The notes below the pieces were generated by a model that searched no databases, was not told where the DNA came from, and worked only from the letters and a program-made list of their open reading frames with translations. A stretch of DNA of 64,000 bases, taken from contig OV884009.1 of NCBI GenBank assembly GCA_930367205.1, forward strand, positions 93,393,189-93,457,188, given 5' to 3'. Each line of letters begins with the position of its first letter. Within the stretch, counting starts at the first letter, position 1. This document shows, in pieces, positions 22,513 to 36,049 of this stretch. The stretch comes from Acanthosoma haemorrhoidale (taxonomy: Eukaryota; Arthropoda; Insecta; Hemiptera; Acanthosomatidae). The position numbers were made by a program, and so were the translations under genes.

Positions 22513-23610
22513 CGTATTGTGATGAGCCATTATATTTATTTGAATTTGATGGATAACGTAATTCCACATTCGATACAGCTTAAGACTGTAGCACAGATAA
22601 AAAAAGACCTACAGGCATTAAATTGCTAGGCTACAATACTAGGTTTAAGTCTTTACAAAGGCAGGGTTTGTTTAAAAGTTATCGTAGTAGGTCTACGTAC
22701 AGACCTACAGCTATCCTGAAATAAAAATAAATTATTTTTCCGTTTAAATTAAACCTCTGGGCAAGGTAATGGTTTCATTTCTCTCTTGCTTATTTATGGC
22801 TGTCCAAAGTACATTGAAAATAGTAAAAGAGGACTGGTAGGCAGTGAAAGCTTTGTTTACTGATTGAAAGAGGTCATTTAAAAGGAAGGGAGTTATTTCT
22901 TATGATTTCTTCTGCTTATGAACAATCTTTATCCTACCCTTTCCATGATAATATTATGATATAACACAGAGCTAATGGTGATAACCCTTGGGTTTATTAT
23001 TATACTATTAAATATAAAGTATTTTTCTCACAATGCTGAAAACTAGTATTACAGTAGACATAGACAGCACTGGACCGGGACCCCATACCTTCCACTATTT
23101 TTGTATTATAAATATTACTGATGTGATAAATGTTCAATTATGATTTATTAATTTTTTTTGTATAATCTCCCCTCCTTAAACAAAATTCCTGGATAGCACC
23201 CTACTAAACTTTTTAAGCATGTCAAAGGTATTTCTTTGACAGGCGCACTGCACAGCTTCACACTAGAATATCTGGATAAAATGTTCCCTGTTTTATTAGA
23301 ATCTGATTTGCAATTTACTGCGGTTTTTAATTTTTTTTGTTATGCAATGGATACCGAATCCTAATTGTTTTCTGGTGATATTTTATATTTATTACACAGT
23401 AGTCGATAAATCTAGTTTTCTTTAGAAATTTAACATTTTGTGATGAACAAGGATATCTAATGATCACAGGAATTTCTAGACATCTTATCACTGTGTTAAT
23501 TTATAACAGTTTGAAATAAATTAGTGTAATTTAAATAATTATTAAATATAAATAAGTAATCATAATGAGTTGCTAATATAGGAATTATAGAAAAGTGGTA
23601 TTTGTCAATC

Positions 23611-23803
23611 TTATTTAAAAAATAATGTAATCTTGGTTTGTTTATTCATTTAAAATATAAATCTCAAAATTGCTTCATCCTACTGGCTACTCGAACTACC
23701 ATTTACATCTCACTACCTTTGTTCTATAGTTAAGTATAAGTTCTCTGAAGGCCCAGTTGGTGTAAAATATCTTATGTAATGTATGAAAGTTTCTAACAGA
23801 AAT
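23611..23803. repeat. Local direct repeat inside the SH3 intron, unit 2
   Basis: The second unit of the repeat at 22324-22512, same strand, about 1.29 kb further right. Both lie between the two SH3 exons and carry no coding frame. Confidence 0.82.
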
Positions 23804-24356
23804 GTAATAACCTTGAGTAATAACCTGTGTTTGGTTCATTAGTTTCCAAGGCTACATATAATTCCATTTTGAATCCAGTTAAAGCAAATTAAAAATGGCC
23901 CAGCTAGCAGGTGGAGGTTAAATTGTACATCAACAAATCCTCCCAAGTCAACTTTGGTTGTTATTTATCCTTGGTTAATTTGGTTGGTGTAAGTCCCATT
24001 TCCCAAACAGGAAATAAGAATAAACCTCCTAGTTACAACTAGCCAGCAGAGAATGTGGAGTAAGCAGCAGTCTAGGTTTAACTCCAGAGGTTTGTGATAA
24101 ATTATCCAGGGAAAAACAATACTCCATTAATAAATGTAAAATGAATCTGAGTTTCATCAAAAAATCAATATGATTTCATGGAAGGGGTGGGAGCAGGTAG
24201 CATATAGCTTAAAACTAGAGGCAGGCAAAGAGCCAATCATCTGATCGTTGGGATACTTCACAACCCCGTCAATTCATTTAAATTTCCACGTAAAATTAAT
24301 AATTTAAGAGTAAAAAAAAATTTCAAAGTAAAGCATGTTTTAAAACAAAAGCTTAC

Positions 24357-24436
24357 CGTTTGTAACAGTTTCATCAGGTTTAAACGACAACTCTGCTTCA
24401 TTTTCACCCATACAAAAAAACTTTGTGCGGGCTGTT
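24357..24436 (-). CDS. Graf: Graf-type RhoGAP, SH3 first-half exon
   Basis: This 80-bp exon has acceptor gtttttttttcag|AAC and donor G|GTAAGC. It begins with one base completing a Val codon from exon 27260-27327 and ends in phase 1, matching the TG start of the last exon. It encodes 'TARTKFFCMGENEAELSFKP' followed by DETVTN. This is the first two strands and the RT loop of an SH3 domain (acidic E-N-E-A-E-L-S-F), as in insect Graf, where 'GENE.ELSF' is typical. The usual ALYDY-like motif is replaced by TKFFC. Confidence 0.82.
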
Positions 24437-24690
24437 CTGAAAAAAAACAATAGAAATAGGATTAATTTACCAGTATATTTACTAATATTAATATATAAAA
24501 TAGGTAGTGTCTACACAGCTATGAAGATTTTAATTGTGTAGAAATAAATTATTATTCATTATTGAATACCTAAAAGGGGTATTCTTCCCGGGAAGAAGCT
24601 GTCCTCTCAATGAGTTTAAGGAAATGTTTTTATCTTGTATTAATCTATTTACCTCTGTTACTGATGATAAGTTGGTATGTGCTCTGTGAA

Positions 24691-27259
24691 CACCTTACCT
24701 CTGTTGTAAAATGAAAATACTGCAAAATGGGGTTTTGTTTAGTGACCTCATTTCAGTGTAATTCAGGACCGATTGTCTAGTAGAGAGTACACTGGCTCCA
24801 AGTATAAAACAACGTTATAGTGCTAATTCTGGTGCATTGAGATGAATTCACGGATTACTGATAGTTTTTACCATTGTCTAGTGCATTTTGGTAGAAGCTT
24901 TGCATACAAGTCTGCTAAATACATGCGAGTTCAGCTATAAGAAATCACAGTGCCAACTTGCTGTGCTAAGGTGCCTATTCATGTGTTCATTACTTGCTCT
25001 GTTCCTTATGCTGTCAGTGTTGGTCTAAGCAGTGCTTAACAGATTGCTAAAAATGAGTGATTGTCTGCTTGGAACCAAAATATTGTACCAAATCTAGATT
25101 GTTCAAGTCATTGTTCAGCTAAAAATAATATTTACCAAAAATATAACAATAATAACATGTATATTCTTTAATGTAGGGTGGTGGGTTATCTTCAATCCTT
25201 GTGATGTCTATCCTCTGTACTCAACATGTGATTTCTAACATGTGGTCTCTCTTCAGCACCTGACTTTACGGCCGTGAGAAACATAACTCACTAAATGCTT
25301 GAAAGAAAAAGCCAAGATACAAAAAAGCCACTGGCTTGATCTCTCAGCTGATATTTATAAGTCAACCTAGACACACCTCATAAAAGAATTTTTTCCCAAG
25401 AGTCACAGGGTTTTCCTGTTTTTATTTCCCAGGCCTAAACAATACACATTCTATCTAATCAAATATTCATTTTAAAATAAAATTTTATTTGACATTAAAA
25501 TATCATAAAATATTTCACAAAATAGAATAGCTATAAAGTTCTGAATAGAAAAATGTGATTAGAAACTTGAGTAAAAACTTTAGATAGAGTTTATGTACTA
25601 ATCAAGACCTTGACAGTGACTGAATGAAATGAGGCAAGTAATGGTGATGTTAACAGGTAAGTTGTGTGTTCATGTAAGAATACCTGAAGCTTACTGGTCA
25701 GAAATGCTATTATTACCTTTAGAGATATTTTTGCAAGATTAGAAAATGCGGTCCTAACACCATTTAAGTACCCTTTGGAGGATGCCAGAATCTGGGTGAA
25801 ACTGTCATAAAAAACCCAAAACTGTCATTCGAAATAAATCAATTCTTTTTTTTTCTTTTAGTCTCATTTAAATCTTCTCCCAATTTGGCAGACTTGCTAG
25901 CTATCTTGCTGCGCCAATGATATTTATCTCAAGTTACATGAAGTTTTAATTAAACCCATCATATATGAACTACTGCCACAAGTGGGGAAAATAACAGAAA
26001 TGAAAGAAGAATGGTCCTAAGTAGTAATATCCCAAATTTATAAAAAAAAGTAGAATTGCCAGATTATAGGAGTAGAGCTCCCTTAAGCAAAATTCATAAG
26101 TTAGTTTTTATACCTTCTTGCTGGCTAGATGGAAAGAATAGTATCTAGGGTAGAAGAGGTAATTGGAGAATACCTGAGTTGTTGGTTTTCAGCCAGGAAA
26201 GAATAGTATACTATTTCTCTTCTATTTGAAACATCCTCGAGAAGATCCAATGAATGAGAAGTTATAGATTTTTATCTTAATTTATTTTACTCCATTATAT
26301 GTGTGGTTTGTTTTGATAGGGATATATCTTTGTGTTTAGGTTAATTCTGATGTGGTTTTACTGGGACATTAGGACATTGACTAAACATCTGATAGCTGGT
26401 TATATTTTAAGAATCTAGTCTCATTACCCTTTCAAAGTTTGCTGTTTGAGAGTCAATATTTGTTTGTACTATATAGAGTAACTGTATCAGCCATTCTCAC
26501 TTATTATACCAATAATTTAAATGCATATGACTGCTACTACTTACTCCTAGCATCATAAACTATATATGAGATTCAATGTGTATAAGGTAAAAGAACGTTA
26601 AAAACTGGAAGTCTATTTTTGTAGTAAAGGAAGATTACCTTCACAGCAGTTAATGATGACTGGGTGTTTTATAATTTGTATTATTATTCAGTCTTTACAA
26701 GAAATATCAGAATAATTTGAGTGATATAGCAATACTATTATAAAGATTATTTAGTAACATGTAATTATTAAGAAACCTTCTTCACATATAGTCCCTGCAA
26801 TCTTGAATCCTCTGTAAGATAGCCAATGCTCCCTTCTTTATGCTGCCCATTACTCTGATCTCAACATCCCTTTCAATTAAGATCTAGCTACCTCCTATTA
26901 CTAGAATTTTTATTCTCGCCTCCCTTGCCTTCCCAACCCCCTATGTAATTGCTCTATTATTTCATCTTGTCCTTGGCAACACAGAGCAATGGTGCCTATG
27001 GTGGAGCAGGCCTCATTATCTCCTGCAAATAATTTCTTGAATAACAAAACAATTACAATTGTCTTAGTTTAAAAGAGAAGATGGGAATAGAATAGAATAG
27101 AGTATTACAGGGAATGACATGGAATGAAATTATTCCAGTGTTATGATAGTTGAGGAAAATCCTCTGTATTAGATTACTCCTAATAATTAAAATATATAAT
27201 AATTGTATTCTTATTATGCTTAGAAGAGCAAATTTTATAATGGAGAGTTATAAACTTAC
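24691..27259. other. Intron of the Graf-type gene, no recognised element
   Basis: AT-rich sequence without a convincing exon. A pyrimidine/GC-richer patch at 26800-27030 may be an old element. A gaatagaatagaatag run at about 27090 resembles LINE tail repeats. Confidence 0.45.
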
Positions 27260-27327
27260 ACATTTTCTGGGATAACCCGAGAAGCTGCTTGGTCTGAAAG
27301 ATTTTCCTGAGATGAGCTAGATGTTGT
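27260..27327 (-). CDS. Graf: Graf-type RhoGAP, Ser-rich linker exon before SH3
   Basis: This 68-bp exon has acceptor tttaattatag|ACA and donor GT|GTAAGT, giving 22 codons plus two bases. It encodes 'TTSSSSQENLSDQAASRVIP' then EN and the split Val. Phase 2 at its end fits exactly the one-base start of the SH3 exon at 24436. Serine/threonine-rich linkers between RhoGAP and SH3 are usual in Graf proteins. The other reading frames are closed or mismatch the next exon. Confidence 0.7.
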
Positions 27328-27851
27328 CTATAATTAAAAAAATAAATTACTCTAAAATGTGATAACTGTAATTATTACTTGTCAATTACCATATAAATAA
27401 AAAAATATATATAAAAATAATATCATTATTATTACAGCCATTGTTAACATGAAAGGGTTTAATGAATTCAAAACTTTAAGATGCGAATTCGTAGGAAATT
27501 AAAACGTTATCCAGAAAAACACAAAGTTCCATAACTTATTCACCTTTTAAACTTGAATACAAAATTAACATACTAGCTAATCATTAATGAGCATTATAAA
27601 TATCAAATGTTTGACTATATATCTGATACTGAACATAATTTCATCTTAAATATTTGTAAAAAAAGTTTTCATCATGTTGGAATTGTATACATAATAGAGG
27701 TTTTATTGAAATTGAAATTTTACATTTGAATTTTATGGATAATCCATATAATTTCCTGATGGGAAAAATAATTGTCAACTCCATTAAACCTAATTAAGGG
27801 GTTTTAATTAATTAATTACAAGATGAGGCAACAATCGTAGGGTAATGTATT

Positions 27852-27956
27852 GAAATGAAACTTTTTGAGTTGATAATAGGTCAAAACAAATTTGTCACAT
27901 GTCGGACTATACTTGCTAACGCGCCCTAGGAGACAAGAAAAAAAAGTTTCAAGCTT
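27852..27956. repeat. 105-bp repeat, unit 1
   Basis: The stretch from aatgaaactttttgag through tgtcacatgtcggacta to gagacaagaaaaaaaag matches 28449-28553 with about ten differences. The second unit abuts the LINE endonuclease at 28560, so the repeat could be part of that element. Confidence 0.82.
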
Positions 27957-28448
27957 TTTCCTAATACTTAATTTATCAATTATCTTGTCTCACAGTATAT
28001 TCAAGAAGTGCCTTTGGATAACTTACTATGGCTTTTAATAAATATTTCTAATACCCTTTTCATTAAGTAAATGTAAATGGTATCCCCCAAAAAATGGATC
28101 CTGTTAATTCAGATAAATTATGAATTTGAGAGCATTAATAAAAACCATCTCACAATGACTAACCTGTGTTCTCTTTTATCAACTTGTAGGTCTCTGAGTT
28201 CGATGACTTTGGCTATTTAAGGTCACTACTTAATTTTCAAATATGCTTAATCTATCTTGAAGCTCAATTATTCTGTTGCCAGATTTCTTTTTTCTTATCT
28301 CTAAATTAGATATTATGAATTCCTAGGCTTTAATTTTAGTTTTTGAGACTGAATCACTTAACTTATGCCCCAAAAATTATCTATATTCTTCCAACAATGG
28401 ATCTCTAATTTAAATTTTCCTAGATAGATTTCTTTAAATGATTTTAAT

Positions 28449-28553
28449 TTAAATGAAACTTTTTGGGGTTATAATAGGTCAAAACATATTTGTCACATGT
28501 CCGACTATACTTGCTAACGCACCCTAAGAGACAAGAAAAAAAAGTTTTAAGTT
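28449..28553. repeat. 105-bp repeat, unit 2
   Basis: Direct-orientation partner of 27852-27956, next to the low-coordinate (3') edge of the LINE fragment. The inter-unit distance is about 600 bp. Confidence 0.82.
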
Positions 28554-29760
28554 TATTATTGGGAGGGCAGTACACTGATGCTAGAGTAAGGGGAAAAGTG
28601 AATGAGCTGGTTGACACTGCAGTGGACTGAAGGAAATCGTGTGCTACCAAAGGAACTATGTGATGGGAAATGGAGTTATGGAGAATGACAGCGGTGCCTG
28701 CATGTGCTCTTCCATCTGGGTGATCAGTTCGATAAGTCTAGTACTGTCGAACTGTAAAAGGTCGCTTACTCATAAGTCTTGTTTCAGTAATGAGAGCTAC
28801 GTGGATGTTCTTGTCATGAAGTAGTGCTGTCAGTTCGTTAGTGTGGGTGCCAACACCATTCGCATTCCAAAGGAAAATGGATAAGGAGTCGGAAGGATCC
28901 ACTAATGGGTTTAGTTTAATGGGGATGAGGTAAGTGACAAGATTTGTAAGAAGGGACATGAGAGGGGTAATTAGGGTTTTGAACTCTGAAAGGAATGACG
29001 TTAATAGACTAGTGAGGTCTCAGGAGCTTGAAGGTGGAGGAATATGCGAGATGTGTGGTTGAGGATGGGATTGAGTTTGCTGGTTGCTGGGATAAACGGA
29101 GTGCTGGGGAAGAAGAACTTGCGGGGGAGGAGTGGGTAATGCCTGTGACTGCTCTCTGTTCCTAACGGCATCAGCAAAAGAGACTGAAGGCCTCAAATTG
29201 CTGGTGGGGGCGCTTCTTGGGCTACCTGTGGCTGGCTTCTCTTCTTCTAGCCGACGACGTTGTTCGCTCCTGGACTTCAGAATTCTGTAAGCCTCACAAC
29301 CTTTTTAGTTTGCCGGGTGGCCTTGCTGGCAGAGCACGCATGCAGCAGGTGATTTTAGGGGCTTCTTGCACAATTCACTTTTGTACTGCCCATTGCACTT
29401 TACACACCTGGGAGGGTGGTAGCAGTATGTTTTGTGTGGCCATATGCCTAGCAATTATGGCATTGAACTATATCGCATTTCAGGTAAGGCTTTTCGACCT
29501 GTACTCTTGTGTAATACAAGTGGGTAAGCTCGTAGATTTTTTCCACTCCAAGTGTTCGCTCTCTAGATCCACAAAGAACAAGGGCAGTGGTGTCTTAATA
29601 CTTGCATCATTTTCTTTCCTTTCCTCACGGAGCACATTCGTAATTTGGCGATACTTGTATCCTAAACTTAAGAGCTCCTTTTCTATCTCGTCCGCTGGTG
29701 TAGTGGGATGTAGGTTTCTAATCCCCACCCGTAGCGATCATTCCTGCTTTAGTTGGTAGG
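28554..29760 (-). mobile_element. Jockey-like LINE: ORF1 and start of ORF2
   Basis: On the minus strand ORF1 appears first. It has 'GIRNLHPTTPADEIEKELLS' with 'TPLPLFFVDLE' (29728-29500), then decayed CCHC knuckles (HNC..YGHTK, CVKCNG, CVLC, about 29450-29310) with stops. ORF2 starts near 28890 with 'LSIFLWNANGVGTHTNEL' and 'HVALITETRLMS' (the catalytic Glu of the endonuclease is kept), continuing to 'SVYCPPNNKL' (about 28560). The remaining endonuclease, RT and 3' end are missing. The long antisense frame at 29217-29759 is an artefact of this ORF1. Confidence 0.82.
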
Positions 29761-29989
29761 TATGGAAGTCAGCCTTAGTTTCTTCCAAGTATTTTATTAT
29801 TGTTAAGTATGTGTCAATATGGTTTTTGATTCCATGGTAAAACCATTAATTTAGGACAGTTAAAGCCAGCGATAAGTAGCTAGAGCCTTTTGGGCGTTTG
29901 GTGAGCAATCTAGATAGGTAACTAGCTAAGAGGTCGGGGTCAGTACAAGAGTGACAGATCCAGCTGATTACCACATCATTGTTATTCAG

Positions 29990-30500
29990 ACCCTCAGAAA
30001 CGGCTGCTAGACATTTGTGGAGACCTCTCACCTGCTACAAGTTGCTCATGGTGTTGATGCTAGCATGAAAACAGTAAACAGATGGCTCATTAAAGTTAAC
30101 CTGCACTTTATGGTCCACTTTTTCAATCTCAACTCACCCCATCAAACCGAGTGGCTCTCCTCCACTCTAGTTGTGACCATGCCAACTATACTGAGGATAA
30201 GTGGGCCTCTGTTTTATTTTCAGACAAGTCATAATGTAATCACTATACACCAGTTAATGTATGGATAAGATAAGGGGATTGGTGCCCCCAACGTACATCA
30301 TTGACTTCTTTGAAGAACATTTGGTACCTCTACGCACTTATATAAGTGATAATTTCCATTTATGCAGGATAATGCCTGGCTTCAAATTGAAATATTGTCA
30401 TGTCAGTGGCCAGCTCCTGTTCAGAGCTCATTTGGGATATCCATCTGTCGGCAACCAAACACTCCTGGAGACACCTAATAATTAATAGTTGAGAACTGCC
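29990..30500 (+). mobile_element. Tc1-like transposase pseudogene
   Basis: Plus-strand fragments in shifting frames follow a Tc1-family transposase: 'GVDASMKTVNRWLIKVNLH' (about 30053-30108), 'NYTEDKWASVLFSDKS' (about 30183-30230, the first catalytic region with Asp then Lys in place of Glu), 'VVP/VPLRTYISDNFHL' (about 30325-30365) with 'MQDNA', and 'ELIWDIHLSATKHSW' (about 30425-30470). At least three frameshifts are needed. No terminal inverted repeats were identified. Confidence 0.68.
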
Positions 30501-31829
30501 TTGGCTGATCTATGTAAATGGATTCCTCAATTTCATTCAATAATTTAGTTCTATTCAATTATTCAAGCATGAGGAAGCAACACTCACCAGTAGAAACTAG
30601 GATATGTGTGTTTTATTTTAACTTCAAAATCAGAATACCTTACATTTTAACCTATGTGTGTATCTGTCTGTACTGGTCTTTGTGAGTCCCCTGTTCAAGC
30701 TTGAGGCATGAAATGTTGTATAAAAGTAATTTGCATTGGAAATAAGTAAAAATGATAGACATCTCCATAAAACATCAGTTAGTAACACTAATTGATTGAT
30801 AAATTGGAAAAGAATGGAAAAAAACAAGGAGTTTAAAGTTTACATATCCAAGTAAACTATATTTGTGTATGCATATTCTTTTTAAAGCATTGTTTGTTTT
30901 TCCTTGTTTACAGATGAATTATGAATATAAAAATGGGTCTTCAAGATTTCTAGATTCCTACTTTTTATTTGTTTGTCTTCTTAGTTGTTTTTCTTTTGTT
31001 TAGGATCGTATATGCCTTTTTAAAAGCATGTTATCCTCTATCAAGAATTTTGAGTTCTTAATTATTATTCATTGTGCTATCTATGATTTGTATTGAGAAT
31101 CCAACTAACTGAAGCTTTAGCTTGTACATTACAATTTTTGTTTTATATTTTAATACATATTTGTGCAAATTATGGTAGTATAATTTATTATTTCATTACA
31201 GACCTTACTCTTATATTACATTTTGATTTTATGCTGTAGTAATTAATGAATATTAGGGGTTAAATAATGGGACTAAACTTGTTGGGTCCCTTACGTTACC
31301 ATAAAATTTATATATATTTTTTTTTAATTTCTAGATACAATTTTTTTTTCTTAAAGGCAGTTCGTTGGGTAGTTCCTGAGTAAATTATCAGCTTTTAAAC
31401 AACAGAATGTTTTTTTAACGAAATTGGTAAGGAAGTGGGAGTTTTTATTACAAAATAAGTTGACATAAAATGAAATTTTAAGGTGATAATCACTGGCCTG
31501 CCATTCAACCAGGGTACATGAAAAGATCTTCGCTGAAATTTTTATTTGGTGGCTAGCTATATAGGTCGGTAATGTAATGGAATTTCTTCACTCAAAATCA
31601 AGGGGAATTAAAATTTGACCAATTAATTACAGCTAAGTATTCTAAAGTGTTGCGGGAACATGGAAGTGTATGTGACTGAACTTGATCCTGTGATTTTTTT
31701 TCAAAATTTAACGACGTCCAAATTTCAAAAGTGCCACATTATTTGATAATGACCCATATATATAAATATATGTGTGTAAGTGTACGTATGTATTTAAATA
31801 TGTAAATAAATATATATAAATTTTCCTTT
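30501..31829. other. AT-rich stretch, nothing recognised
   Basis: No exon or element could be supported. TG/AT-rich simple sequence lies around 31750-31825. Confidence 0.5.
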
Positions 31830-32420
31830 TTCTGATGATAGACCAGTTCCATTTAATAAGTAGGCTGCAGCATTAATCATTTCTGTCCATAGGTAGCAAT
31901 ACTTCTCCTGAGTGCATGAGGGCTTTTGCAGTCTCAACAATCTTGGGGTTTTCACTCACAGCACAGCCGTTTTGTTGTGGAGTGTTATAGTATAGCATAC
32001 CTGATTTTAATCGCTTTCGATTTGAGGAACTTTTCTAACCCTTTTATTTTTAAATTCCCTACTATTGTTACACTGAACGCACATCACTGTATGACCTAGT
32101 ATGTTTCCTTCTGCTAAAAATTCCTTCAATTTTTTAAAGAATTCATCCTTTGTTTTACTAAAATATAGTTTTCGAAAAGTCATTTTTGAATACAATAAAA
32201 TATTTAACACCACTTTACGACTTTGTATATATGATGTGTCGCTCCAATGTCCACAAACCAAGCCTCTTATTCTCCAATATAAAGACTTCTGATATTCGTT
32301 AAAAAAGTTGCTTCTTTGCTTGAATTATTTTGAGCAAAAACAGGCTTACTTAGATGGTTTGCCATCAGCAAGCAAAAAACGACATTTCTGAACTGTGTGA
32401 CTTTTTTTTTATCAAATACT
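31830..32420 (-). mobile_element. Copia pol remnant: protease joined to integrase
   Basis: On the minus strand 'AWFVDIGATHHI' (about 32265-32230) is a copia protease active-site region with D-I-G for D-S/T-G. It runs directly into integrase: 'FRKLYFSKTKDEFFKKLKEF' and 'LGHTV' (about 32180-32095), then 'CNNSREFKNK', where the catalytic Asp of the usual S/C-D-N-G-G-E-F motif is Asn. Later 'INAAAYLLNGTGLSSEKGK' (about 31880-31830) is the N-A-A-Y-L-x-N-R motif. The zinc-binding HHCC domain between protease and integrase core is missing, and stops occur. It is dead. Confidence 0.78.
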
Positions 32421-33659
32421 GGCAAAAAAATGAGGATTTATAAAATATAAATTTTCTTATTCCTAATAGGCTTATTAAATTGAGATTTAGTCTTTAGTCT
32501 TCTGAACAACTATTGACCAGCTTGCTCTCAAATGTACACAATTTTTTAAAGATTGCCTAAACTTCTGTTTTGTTCATTTATGAGTCTCCATTCAAACTAT
32601 TGGTATTTTAAAATTTTGTATATCAGTAAAACATCTTTGTTTTTGACAGATTGTTTATCGATTTCTCCCCTCAACCAGTTCCATGAATCCAATAGCTGAT
32701 GTATGTACTTCATCAGAAAGCCTAAAACAAAAAACCTTGATGGCTCTGGAGATGATAAAAAATTAAGTCACAGTTTTTAATACTGGAAACTATTTTTACT
32801 ATTGGCTAAAATTTAAAAAAATCAGAGTTAAACCAAGGCTTGTTTACTTTCACAGTTTACAGCACATTTCTTTTGATCTCTGAATTTAATTGTTAAGCTG
32901 AATATTATAATTTTATAAATTGACATTTTTCTCCATATAAACCTAATCATAAAATTAAGGTCAAAATACCAGATATAAAAGAATTAGAAAAATTCTAACA
33001 TATAGAAATATGAAGATATATGGGTTCGATGTCAATATTTGAAGGTTATCACATTTTCCTTTATTAAATTATTATTATACAATGTAACTAGTATATACGA
33101 GTTATATGTTTCTCAATGCTAAGCGTATTACAAAAATCACATTATACAGGTCCTGTCAATTATTACATACAGTATAATACATGACTTGGATTCTTCATTA
33201 TTGATTTTTCTTGGTACTTTTGTTGCACTAAAATAGTTTACTGCTCAAAAGGGATCAACATATTTATAAAATGCAGTTTATCCAATTTTTATTGACCCTA
33301 AAAAAGTAATTTACAAGTTGCTACTAAATATACAAACACATGTGTGGATTATTGTTTATAACTTTCACTGGGTTAATTAGAAAGTTAGGAATTTTTAATT
33401 GTTTTGCTCAATTGCATCACCATTGCTAGTTCCTAATTGGAGTGTAATATTTGTCTAGATTGAGATGCTCCACTGAAGTTTTTTTCAGATTATGTAATGT
33501 TAATATATATTTCTGAATTTTGCGAAGTGCGAGCATATAAAACTGTGAATTTCAAATTTTCAACCAACTTAGATCCAACTCCAGTTATCTTTTTTCCCCC
33601 ATTTAATAGGATATTAAATAAAAAAAATCACGATTTCACAAAAACAATTTTGGTGATTT

Positions 33660-35360
33660 CTATAATTTAATGATACCAGGTGAGTTTCTCCATATGACTA
33701 ATGCTGCTTCCACACCTCCTTTTTTTTTTTGACTTCAACAATTTCTTTACTTGGTTAACTGCAGACTTGCCTACTTCTTTGGTATAATGTCCCCTTTCCA
33801 TTGGACTGATAATGGTGCAACAATGTAATACGTTTTCAATGTAAAATTCCACTCTCCAATGAATAATATAAACTCTGAGGAGCAGTAGTTAGTGCCTTTA
33901 TCGGAATATACCACCTGCGTTACACCAAATTTTGCATAAATATGTTATAGTGCTGATATAGTACTCTTAGATGACACATCAGATAGTCTTTTAAATTCAA
34001 AGAAGTATGAAATATAATCTACCACCGCCAAAAATGTATATTTATCGAATTCCAATATATCTGTCACTACTTCCATCCATGAGCCTTTGGGAGTTTTCCT
34101 TAATTGCAGCGTCTCCTCCTGGTTTCCTTTTATATCAAGATCTTCACAAATATTATGTTGTTATGTATGTATATGAATCCAAAAGACTTTTGACCTCACA
34201 TACCTTTACAGGCCTCAAACCCTTGGGACCCTTAATGATTTTTTCCCAAAATTAGACCTCTCATTTTTTCAGGAACAGGTGTATATGTTGATTCTTTAAA
34301 ATGATCCCATCAAAGATAATCAATTGTTTTATAACTTTCCACCAATTCTTCATAAATTCTGGTATCTTTTTCTGTTCATTAGGCCATTCTCTATGAAAAA
34401 ATCTCAATCTCACGCCAACTTCCTCTTCATCCAATCCCTTCCTAATTTCATGTAACATGGTTGTACTAATTCTTATATCTGTTAGGCCATTAGTTGTCTA
34501 TTATCCACTTCTATTACTTGGGCCACCATAATATCTCTCTCTTCCACATCCATAGAAGGAAGTCTGGACACAGCATCAGCTATGTTTACATTGACCCCTC
34601 TAACAAAATTTACCACGACACCATATCCAATGAGCTGAAGCAACATTCTCTGTATTCACTTGGGTGCGCTACCTAAACTCTTTTTACAAATTACTTCTAA
34701 AAGCTTGTGATCGGATTGAATATAAATTGTTTATCCAAACACATATTTCTCAATTCTTTTGGCACCGAAGGCAATTGTCATGGTTTCCTTCTCTATCTGA
34801 GCGTTACATACTCTGTGTCATTTGGGCTTTACTACAAATACCATGTTTGTAATCCATTTAGTTGGCTGTTCCACTTTAGATATCACATTTAATTTTTTTA
34901 GTCTCTGTATCACTTGTTTCATTTTTTTTTCTCATTCCGACAGGTAATCTTCTGGGTGACTCACATACTTGAACTGAATCTTTGTGAACCTCCAACATTA
35001 AAGTAGATATGTCCTAAATTTCATTTCCCACAAATATTTGCAGTAAATCTTCAATATCTATCTTATTAATTAAAACCTTCTTCACTGAAGTGGACAATCC
35101 AATTTTTAGAGAAGGATTTAATCGCAATATAATTATTTTTTGCTGAGTTACTACAACTTGCCTTTATATGGGTTAGTGTTCACTTCCTTTTCTAAGACAC
35201 ACTCACTATTAACCACCTCCTTCTAACAATTGCCACATATTAATACTTGACTAGACTTACTCTTCTTTGAATCTAGATTCAATTTAAATATGCCCTTCCA
35301 ACCTATTATATTGCATGTTGCACCAGTATATATTTGTTGAACTCACTCCTACCTGGTCCT
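33660..35360 (-). mobile_element. Ty3/gypsy element, deleted copy 1 (PR-RT-RH-IN)
   Basis: From right to left: a protease start reading 'YTGATCNIIGWK' (D of DTG replaced by Tyr, about 35330); the RT N-terminus 'MKQVIQRLKKLNVISKVEQP' with 'TKWITNMVFVVKP' (about 34925-34825); RNase H 'EKYVFG' and 'QSDHKLLE' (about 34790-34680); an RH-IN linker; the integrase N-terminal region 'WWKVIKQLIIFDGIILK' (34360-34270); and the integrase tail 'NQVKKLLK' (about 33760). The RT palm is deleted between 34825 and 34810. Alignment with 41040-43245 shows the same family. Stops are frequent. Confidence 0.8.
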
Positions 35361-36049
35361 AAGCATCAGGTTCTCAACCTCCTTGATCAGCTGAGGACAC
35401 TCAGTGGCTCCAGCCTGGTTCCTAGTCTCCTCGGGAATTCCAACTCTCATGGAATTTTCACAACGCAAATTTCTTCTTAATGCTTTCATTCGTATGAGTG
35501 CATTGTTCCATCCAGCTGGCCTAAGCACCCGTACAGTTCAACATTTCATGGTTTGAGCACATATTTGTCATAGAAATTAAGAATAAGTTAAATTGAACTA
35601 TATAATAGGTGATGTTATTTTCAAATTGTACAAAAGTTTATTACTATCAAAAGCTATTGGGAGTAAAGTCAAATCCAGAGATTCTGAAAATTCATACTCA
35701 TGGCAATGCCATAGTTAGTGGGATGATTAGAGGTATAACTGCAGACCTCTCCATTAGTCTTAAGGCAGGAAAAAAAATTGACTGGCTATCAAAGTTATTA
35801 CATACTTTATTTTGCTTAATAAGGTTTAACTGTCCACCGACTAGGCCCTTTTTGCCCGCCCCCTGTATTATACCCATGCTTAGCTACTATTCGTACTGAA
35901 ATATACCTGTCCTCCCAACCCAAGTGAAAAATTTACCTCCAATTAATAAAGTTGAGTTCTTCTGTTGAAACATATAAAAAAAAATGTTTCTTGGATTTAT
36001 AATTTACAATCATTGACATACTTATCAGTGTCACATTGTCTGAAAATTA

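Larger units (their letters stand above)
22198..24690. repeat. Segmental duplication of Graf 3' region, copy 1
   Basis: This block carrying both SH3 exons matches 53089-55672 in the same orientation with moderate divergence. Shared landmarks include gataacccttgggttt (22979 and 54229), gagagattagcc-like introns, aaacaggaaataagag-like (about 24007 and 55041), and the exon flanks. Introns align across most of their length, so the duplication is genomic and not retrotransposed. Confidence 0.82.

Noticed and set aside
29217..29759. 180-codon plus-strand ORF
   Set aside because: It lies antisense to the clear LINE ORF1 on the minus strand and carries no motif of its own.
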